A stretch of 8,159 nt of DNA from UBA4655 sp964585575 (GTDB lineage: Bacteria > Planctomycetota > Planctomycetia > Pirellulales > UBA1268). Below, in pieces: positions 5,198-8,159 of the stretch (position 1 is the stretch's first letter; the number at the start of each line of letters is the position of its first letter). The stretch spans positions 1-8,159 of the forward strand of contig CAZPEM010000147.1 in assembly GCA_964585575.1 (NCBI GenBank), read 5' to 3'. A program made the translations under genes and the position numbers. The notes beneath the pieces were generated by a model, which worked only from the letters and a program-made list of their open reading frames with translations, was not told where the DNA came from and ran no database searches.

Positions 5198-5580
5198 GCG
5201 GGACACTTGGCAGGAGGCCCATCCAGAAAAGTGAGTCGGAACGCACGCTCCTTGCGTGGATACGGACCGGGCTGGCCATCATCGGGCTTGGATGCGTGGT
5301 CGCTCGATTCGGGCTGTTTTTGAGGATCATGGCCCGTGAGGCGGGCGAGACGGCGACGATCTCACAGAACCCGATTTCCCGGCTCATCGGGGTCGCCTTC
5401 GTCGTGGTGGGGGCGGTGTCCGTGGTCATGGCCGCGGTTCAGCACCGCACGTTCGTCAGAAGCCTGCCTGCAAAGGACTTGCCCGCGCATTATTACCGTG
5501 CCTTTGCGGTTTGGGTGGCGCTGTCGATCAGCCTGCTCGGCATAACGCTGGCGGCGTATTTGATTACCGTCCGTCCGTGA
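5194..5580 (+). CDS. DUF202 (YidH-like) membrane protein
   Basis: A protein of about 128 residues matching DUF202 over its length. It carries the family hallmark ESERTLLAWIRTGLAIIGLG, then VARFGLFLR, and three membrane helices (around TGLAIIGLGCVVARFG, IGVAFVVVGAVSVVMAAV and FAVWVALSISLLGITLAAYL). Role unknown; the family consists of small inner-membrane proteins. No ATG or GTG lies in frame before the hallmark. The TTG at 5194 is the only usual alternative, but has no ribosome site close by. A strong AGGAGG at 5212-5217 lies downstream of it, only 3 bases before an in-frame ATC at 5221. A lost base between the AGGAGG and the hallmark, or an ATC start, would reconcile these. It ends 37 bases before the next gene and is divergent from the minus-strand run. 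Confidence 0.78.
   Translation: MSGTLGRRPIQKSESERTLLAWIRTGLAIIGLGCVVARFGLFLRIMAREAGETATISQNPISRLIGVAFVVVGAVSVVMAAVQHRTFVRSLPAKDLPAHYYRAFAVWVALSISLLGITLAAYLITVRP
5212..5217 (+). promoter_or_regulatory. Strong Shine-Dalgarno sequence misplaced for the DUF202 gene
   Basis: A perfect AGGAGG with no in-frame ATG, GTG or TTG in the next 20 bases. A GTG at 5232-5234 is at 14 bases and in the wrong frame. The site suggests the true start lies just downstream and has been altered by mutation, or is non-canonical. Confidence 0.4.
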
Positions 5581-5617
5581 TCACCCGGCATGACTCGCCC
5601 TCACATGACTCCGAGCG

Positions 5618-6241
5618 ATGCGAATAATGGCCGTGGTTATCGTGCTCCTCGGGCTTGCCGCGATCGGCTTCATTACCTGCGAGGCGTTTTGGATGGCGTT
5701 CTCCTCACCGGAGGACCTGGCGACGGAAGGGGGAAGAACCGTCGCGCTCAAGCGGCTGATCGCGTGGGCTGCATTCGTCGGAGTCGTGGCCGTGGCAACG
5801 CTGGCAAGCGGGCTGGGAGAACTTGTGATGGTGCGACGACAGAGAGAACAGTCTGATTCCCCAAGCGGAGGCGAACGACCCATGATCGAAACCTGCCCGG
5901 CTCCTGACCGGATCCTCCATCTTCCGCTCGGGAAGGCGGTCGGTGACGCCAGGTCCACGACGCTTATGAAGACGGACCGACTCGAACTGATCCGGCTCGT
6001 GATTCCCGCCGGGAAGGAGATTCCTCCGCACCGTGCCCCCGGTGAAATCACCGTGCAGTGCATCGAAGGGCACGTCGCGTTCGAGCACGACGGGCATGCG
6101 ATCGACCTGCATGCCGGTGACCTGCTGCACCTCTGTCCTCAGGAGACCCACGCCCTCAAGGGCATCTCGGATTCGTCGGTGCTGGTGACACGGCTTCGCC
6201 TGCACGCCGACGAACTGCCCGAGAGATTCCCAGCAACCTGA
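5618..6241 (+). CDS. Two-helix membrane protein fused to a cupin domain, or two genes lacking a separating stop
   Basis: One open frame of 207 residues. Residues 1-88 hold two membrane helices (MAVVIVLLGLAAIGFITCEA near the start; LIAWAAFVGVVAVATLASGL at about 47-66) and a polar tail. Residues 89-207 are a single cupin barrel, with ELIRLVIPAGKEIPPHRAPG and EITVQCIEGHVAFEHDGHAI, then LHAGDLLHLCPQETHALKG. Only one His is present in the first motif where classical cupins have HxH, and one in the second (THALKG). Metal binding is possible but not assured. At the domain border an ATG at 5882 has GGAGG 10 bases upstream, so the cupin could be made separately as a 119-residue protein. Free-standing cupins of this kind are common, hence the fusion may come from a lost stop codon. 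It follows DUF202 by 37 bases and probably shares its transcript. Confidence 0.72.
   Translation: MRIMAVVIVLLGLAAIGFITCEAFWMAFSSPEDLATEGGRTVALKRLIAWAAFVGVVAVATLASGLGELVMVRRQREQSDSPSGGERPMIETCPAPDRILHLPLGKAVGDARSTTLMKTDRLELIRLVIPAGKEIPPHRAPGEITVQCIEGHVAFEHDGHAIDLHAGDLLHLCPQETHALKGISDSSVLVTRLRLHADELPERFPAT
5867..5871 (+). promoter_or_regulatory. Internal ribosome binding site for the cupin part
   Basis: GGAGG, 10 bases before an in-frame ATG at 5882, located exactly where the membrane part ends and the cupin begins. It supports separate translation of the cupin. Confidence 0.5.
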
Positions 6242-6368
6242 GCCGCGTATTCCAGCGGGGTGCTTCCGGCACAGGCATTGGGCGGGGAGGAAGATTGCCG
6301 GTGCGCGGGTCGACGGTGCGGAGTCTGCCGATTGCTGGTGACCTGCCCCCCTTAAACGTAGCCACTTT

Positions 6369-6399
6369 CAGAGAGAGAATCTCTGGGTGGTGTAACCCA
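6369..6399 (+). promoter_or_regulatory. Two small hairpins ahead of orfA
   Basis: CAGAGA/TCTCTG (6369-6374 with 6380-6385) and TGGGT/ACCCA (6384-6388 with 6395-6399) form two adjoining stems that share two bases, ending just before the GGGAGG ribosome site at 6401-6406. Similar structures in insertion sequences hide the transposase ribosome site in transcripts that read in from outside. That role here is inference. Confidence 0.35.
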
Positions 6400-6413
6400 A
6401 GGGAGGGCGATAG

Positions 6414-6716
6414 ATGCCACGAGGAAAGAAGTTCACGGCAGAGCAGATCATCGGGAAGCTCCGAGAGGCCGGGGTCGAGTTGGCCCGAGGCAAGACCGTG
6501 CCGGAGGTGGTGCGGAAGCTTGGCGTGACGGAGCAGACCTACTACCGATGGAAGCGGGAGTACGGTGGGCTACGGACGGACCAGGCAAAGCGGCTGAAGG
6601 ATCTCGAGAAGGAGAACGGCCGGCTGAAGCGACTCCTGGCGGACGCCGAACTGGACAAGGCGATCCTGCGGGAGGCGGCATCGGGCTGCCGAAGGCGTGC
6701 GCAGCTCAACTTCTGA
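6414..6716 (+). CDS. IS3-family transposase OrfA
   Basis: A 100-residue OrfA. Residues 5-48 are a helix-turn-helix that binds the IS ends (KKFTAEQIIGKLREAGVELA, then KTVPEVVRKLGVTEQTYYRW). Residues 58-88 form a leucine-zipper-like coiled coil (AKRLKDLEKENGRLKRLLAD, then AELDKAILREAA). In related elements OrfA ends soon after REAASG with NF; here CRRRAQL sits between ASG and NF, apparently a 21-base insertion that keeps the frame. The ATG at 6414 has GGGAGG 7 bases upstream. In active elements OrfA and OrfB are joined by a -1 ribosomal frameshift near this end. Since OrfB is lost, OrfA alone could only act as a DNA-binding repressor of related copies. Confidence 0.9.
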   Translation: MPRGKKFTAEQIIGKLREAGVELARGKTVPEVVRKLGVTEQTYYRWKREYGGLRTDQAKRLKDLEKENGRLKRLLADAELDKAILREAASGCRRRAQLNF

Positions 6717-6748
6717 GCCCGGCGAAGCGGCGCCAAACGGTCGAGCAT
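6710..6748 (+). pseudogene. First codons of IS3 orfB, truncated
   Basis: In the -1 frame relative to orfA, overlapping its stop, the sequence reads LLSPAKRRQTVEH, the usual opening of OrfB in these elements. It stops matching at about 6748 and the integrase core (DDE) is absent. Confidence 0.6.
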
Positions 6749-6847
6749 GATGGAAAGTGTTCGGAACTCCCACATGGTGACGGTTGGGTCATCGCCATCT
6801 GGTGCTGAAGGCGGGGCCGCTGTGGGCGACTCGCCTCGTTTTTCGCG

Positions 6848-6853
6848 TATAAT
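6848..6853 (+). promoter_or_regulatory. Likely -10 box of the toxin-antitoxin operon
   Basis: A perfect TATAAT 25 bases before the antitoxin ATG. The -35 region (about 6824-6830, GGGCGAC) does not resemble TTGACA, so the promoter may be weak or aided by another factor. The 6749-6878 stretch otherwise shows no gene I can support; an upstream in-frame ATG at 6747 exists but its extra residues look non-coding. Confidence 0.5.
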
Positions 6854-6867
6854 CGAAGTCGTCTTCG
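6854..6867 (+). promoter_or_regulatory. Palindrome overlapping the expected transcription start
   Basis: CGAAG, four bases, CTTCG, directly after TATAAT and across the expected start point. Toxin-antitoxin operons are usually repressed by their own antitoxin at such palindromes, so this is a candidate operator. This is inference from position and symmetry. Confidence 0.4.
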
Positions 6868-6878
6868 GAATCAGTCGC

Positions 6879-7121
6879 ATGACCACTGTCCAAATCACTA
6901 TTTCTGACGCCCTCGCCAAGGAGGCCGCCGCGGAAGGTTTGCTCGAGCCCGGCTCGATCGAGGCGATACTGCGAGAACGGCTCGCGGCAGCCCGAATCGC
7001 GAAGATGCAAGCAACGCGGCAGAAGCTCTCCGCAGCCGGAACGCCTCCCATGACGGCCGAAGAGATTGAGGCCGAGATCCAGGCGTATCGTGCGGAGCGG
7101 CGCCGTGCGGCTGGTGCTTGA
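6879..7121 (+). CDS. Antitoxin of a PIN-type toxin-antitoxin pair
   Basis: An 80-residue protein. Residues 1-10 form a short strand (MTTVQITISD), followed by helices (ALAKEAAAEGLLEPGSIEAI, then LRERLAAARIAKMQATRQKL) and a charged C-terminal helix (EEIEAEIQAYRAERRRAAGA). This is the layout of antitoxins with an N-terminal DNA-binding or dimer part and a C-terminal tail that blocks the toxin. The ATG at 6879 has GGAA 8 bases upstream, a weak site, and lies after the TATAAT and palindrome. Its last 17 bases overlap the toxin start, which implies coupled translation. The assignment rests mainly on size and on the PIN gene next to it; I do not recognise a specific antitoxin family. Confidence 0.75.
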   Translation: MTTVQITISDALAKEAAAEGLLEPGSIEAILRERLAAARIAKMQATRQKLSAAGTPPMTAEEIEAEIQAYRAERRRAAGA

Positions 7122-7521
7122 CACGAATACCGCCGTATCCGGGCTCATCTGGGGCGGGGTGCCAGGGCGACTGATTGACGCGGCTGCGGCCGGCACGGCG
7201 CAGATCATTTCGAGTGTGCCGCTCTTGGACGAGTTGTACGACGTTCTGTTTCGAAAGAAGTTCAACGCCAAACTGGCTGAGCAGGGGGCGGATGCGGCGG
7301 ACTTGTTCGAGGGATATGCCGCCCTCGTGCAACTCGTCGTGCCTACTGTTATCGGCCCGTTAATCCTCGCCGATCCCGATGACGACATCGTGCTTGCGAC
7401 AGCCGTTGCCGGTGACGCAGGTGCGATCGTCTCAGGCGATGCCCATCTTCTCGGGATCGGCGAGTTCCGGGGGATTCCCATCGTCACGCCTGCGGCGGCC
7501 GTGAATTGGTTGGTGGTGTGA
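7105..7521 (+). CDS. PIN-domain ribonuclease toxin
   Basis: A 138-residue single-domain PIN protein of the type annotated as putative toxin-antitoxin component, PIN family. PIN toxins are Mg-dependent endoribonucleases that cut RNA to halt growth. The acidic catalytic set is visible: Asp6 in LVLDTNTAVSGL, Glu43 in LLDELYDVL, Asp93/94 in DPDDDIVLATA and Asp112 in VSGDAHLL. The GTG at 7105 was chosen because it has GGAG 7 bases upstream and starts VRLVLDTN, with the first strand at the N-terminus as usual. An upstream GTG (7090) or longer forms would add residues not typical of the family. It overlaps the antitoxin by 17 bases and its end overlaps the convergent recombinase frame by 38 bases. 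All active-site residues are present, so the toxin looks functional. Confidence 0.9.
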   Translation: MRLVLDTNTAVSGLIWGGVPGRLIDAAAAGTAQIISSVPLLDELYDVLFRKKFNAKLAEQGADAADLFEGYAALVQLVVPTVIGPLILADPDDDIVLATAVAGDAGAIVSGDAHLLGIGEFRGIPIVTPAAAVNWLVV

Positions 7522-8159
7522 CCGACGGAGCACGATGGCATTTTCGATTCAGAGGCACGACGACTTCTTTCGGTGTCGCCTTGCCAGTAAGGAGATCTGG
7601 CTTCTCGCTGCAGGCCGACGGCCATGAGGTTCCGTCAGCCTCGCCTGGTCTGCCGCGGGCGAGCACCGCCAGAGCCGGCACGTCGTTGATCGTGAACCGG
7701 GCGACCATCTGTGGCTTCGCCTTGCCCTCGACCTGTCGCGTCTCGAGGATGACATCGCCCACGAGCGCCTTGAGCACCTGCGCGGCGATACCGACGTCGC
7801 CTTGCAGGAGGTCGCGGAGTTGTGTGAGTGCTGCGACCACGTCCTTCTCCTTGACGGTCTTCACCTTTGGCCGCCGGCCGGCCCGCTGGAGTTCTTTGAG
7901 GTGCTCCCGCTTAGCCGCCAGTTGCTGCCCCATCTCCTCGGCCTTGGCGAGCACCGCGTCGAGATGTGTGTCGTCGAGCTTGGCTCGCCGGTCGGTCAGC
8001 CGCTTCAGCTGCCGATCCTCGTTCGCGATCTCCTGCTCCAGCTTCTTTGTTGACGGGATCGGCTGCCGAGCCAGTTCCGCGAGCCGCTTGTTTACATCGG
8101 CTGTCCGGTCGGTGATGAAGCTATCGGTGAAGAGCGTCGCCATGACGGTGCCGAGTACC
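7484..8159 (-). CDS. Large serine recombinase, C-terminal part (cut by the window end)
   Basis: The frame is open to the window edge, so the N-terminal catalytic resolvase domain lies outside. About 225 residues are visible. The first 90 form a coiled coil (KRLAELARQPIPSTKKLEQE, then DRQLKRLTDRRAKL and KAEEMGQQLAAKREHLKELQ), as in the segment inserted in the zinc-ribbon region of large serine recombinases. Next comes the family-typical LTQLRDLLQGDVGIAAQVLK, then ALVGDVILETRQVEGK and MVARFTINDVPALAVLARG. These enzymes integrate and excise mobile elements with a Ser nucleophile. The last 40 or so residues are Pro- and Ser-rich and overlap the PIN gene, suggesting that the original C-terminus was replaced by run-on sequence. 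An internal ATG at 8143 is probably not the start. Confidence 0.75.
   Translation of the reverse strand, partial: VLGTVMATLFTDSFITDRTADVNKRLAELARQPIPSTKKLEQEIANEDRQLKRLTDRRAKLDDTHLDAVLAKAEEMGQQLAAKREHLKELQRAGRRPKVKTVKEKDVVAALTQLRDLLQGDVGIAAQVLKALVGDVILETRQVEGKAKPQMVARFTINDVPALAVLARGRPGEADGTSWPSACSEKPDLLTGKATPKEVVVPLNRKCHRAPSVTPPTNSRPPQA

Larger units (their letters stand above)
6339..6748 (+). mobile_element. IS3-family insertion sequence remnant
   Basis: The element appears to begin near 6339 at TGACCTGCCCCCCTTAAACG, in keeping with an IS3-type left end starting TG. It holds orfA and only about 13 codons of orfB, and then changes abruptly to unrelated sequence at about 6748. No copy of the left end in inverted orientation is seen downstream to 6880, so the right part including the DDE catalytic domain is deleted and the element cannot move by itself. 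The exact left border is a guess from sequence style. Confidence 0.6.

Noticed and set aside
4978..5580. 200-residue plus-strand open frame running through the Ns
   Set aside because: It crosses the 100-N placeholder and a duplicated contig end; only the part from about 5194 matches a family (DUF202).
6789..7625. 278-residue minus-strand open frame opposite the toxin-antitoxin pair
   Set aside because: Ser/Arg-rich antisense of two well-supported genes.
1..8159. CRISPR array, tRNA or rRNA genes
   Set aside because: No regularly spaced repeats and no tRNA or rRNA-like segments were seen by eye; a covariance-model scan was not possible.

Overview
The window is a high-GC bacterial sequence, most likely from a planctomycete or a close relative. 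The grounds are the DUF2293 protein at the left edge, the mix of CIA30, dodecin, hemerythrin and Cys-rich copper-binding-like genes, and weak or atypical start signals. It is probably a metagenome assembly: 100 Ns at 5043-5142 are flanked by two identical 55-bp sequences, the signature of a scaffold join between contigs from a k=55 de Bruijn assembly. The taxonomic call is inference from protein style only.

Left third (1-2500): an intact DUF2293 gene on the minus strand, then a stretch of gene scraps. These are a methyltransferase N-terminus on plus that loses its frame at motif I, an unrecognised minus-strand gene readable only by switching frames, and a plus-strand membrane protein start that runs head-on into a minus-strand gene start resembling an integrase arm domain. 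Inside it sits one small intact gene, an exported three-Cys zinc-ribbon-like protein. Its TAG stop is followed in the same frame by a further membrane-helix reading frame with no ATG, GTG or TTG start.

Middle (2526-4943): a minus-strand run of five genes. In transcription order they are a two-helix membrane protein with a PLD-like soluble domain, a Tat-signal hemerythrin, dodecin, a short exported Cys-rich protein and an exported CIA30 protein. Four of the five have a GAGG/GGAG ribosome binding site 8-9 bases from the chosen start. The hemerythrin appears to have lost the middle of its domain and its frame; its old C-terminus is still readable in another frame and overlaps the dodecin start as ATGA. 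The set suggests metal, oxygen or flavin handling, but this is inference.

Right of the assembly gap (5194-6241), on plus: a DUF202 (YidH-like) three-helix membrane protein without a normal start codon, then one open frame that joins a two-helix membrane protein to a cupin. An internal ribosome site and ATG sit exactly at the domain border.

Right end (6339-8159) is mobile-element territory: an IS3-family remnant (left end, orfA, first codons of orfB), a compact antitoxin/PIN-toxin pair with its own TATAAT box and a palindrome, and, convergent with it, the C-terminal part of a large serine recombinase that continues beyond the window.

I see no convincing new defence or biosynthetic system. 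The most unusual items are the metal/flavin gene run with its collapsed hemerythrin, the membrane-cupin fusion, and the stop-separated zinc-ribbon/membrane-helix frame.
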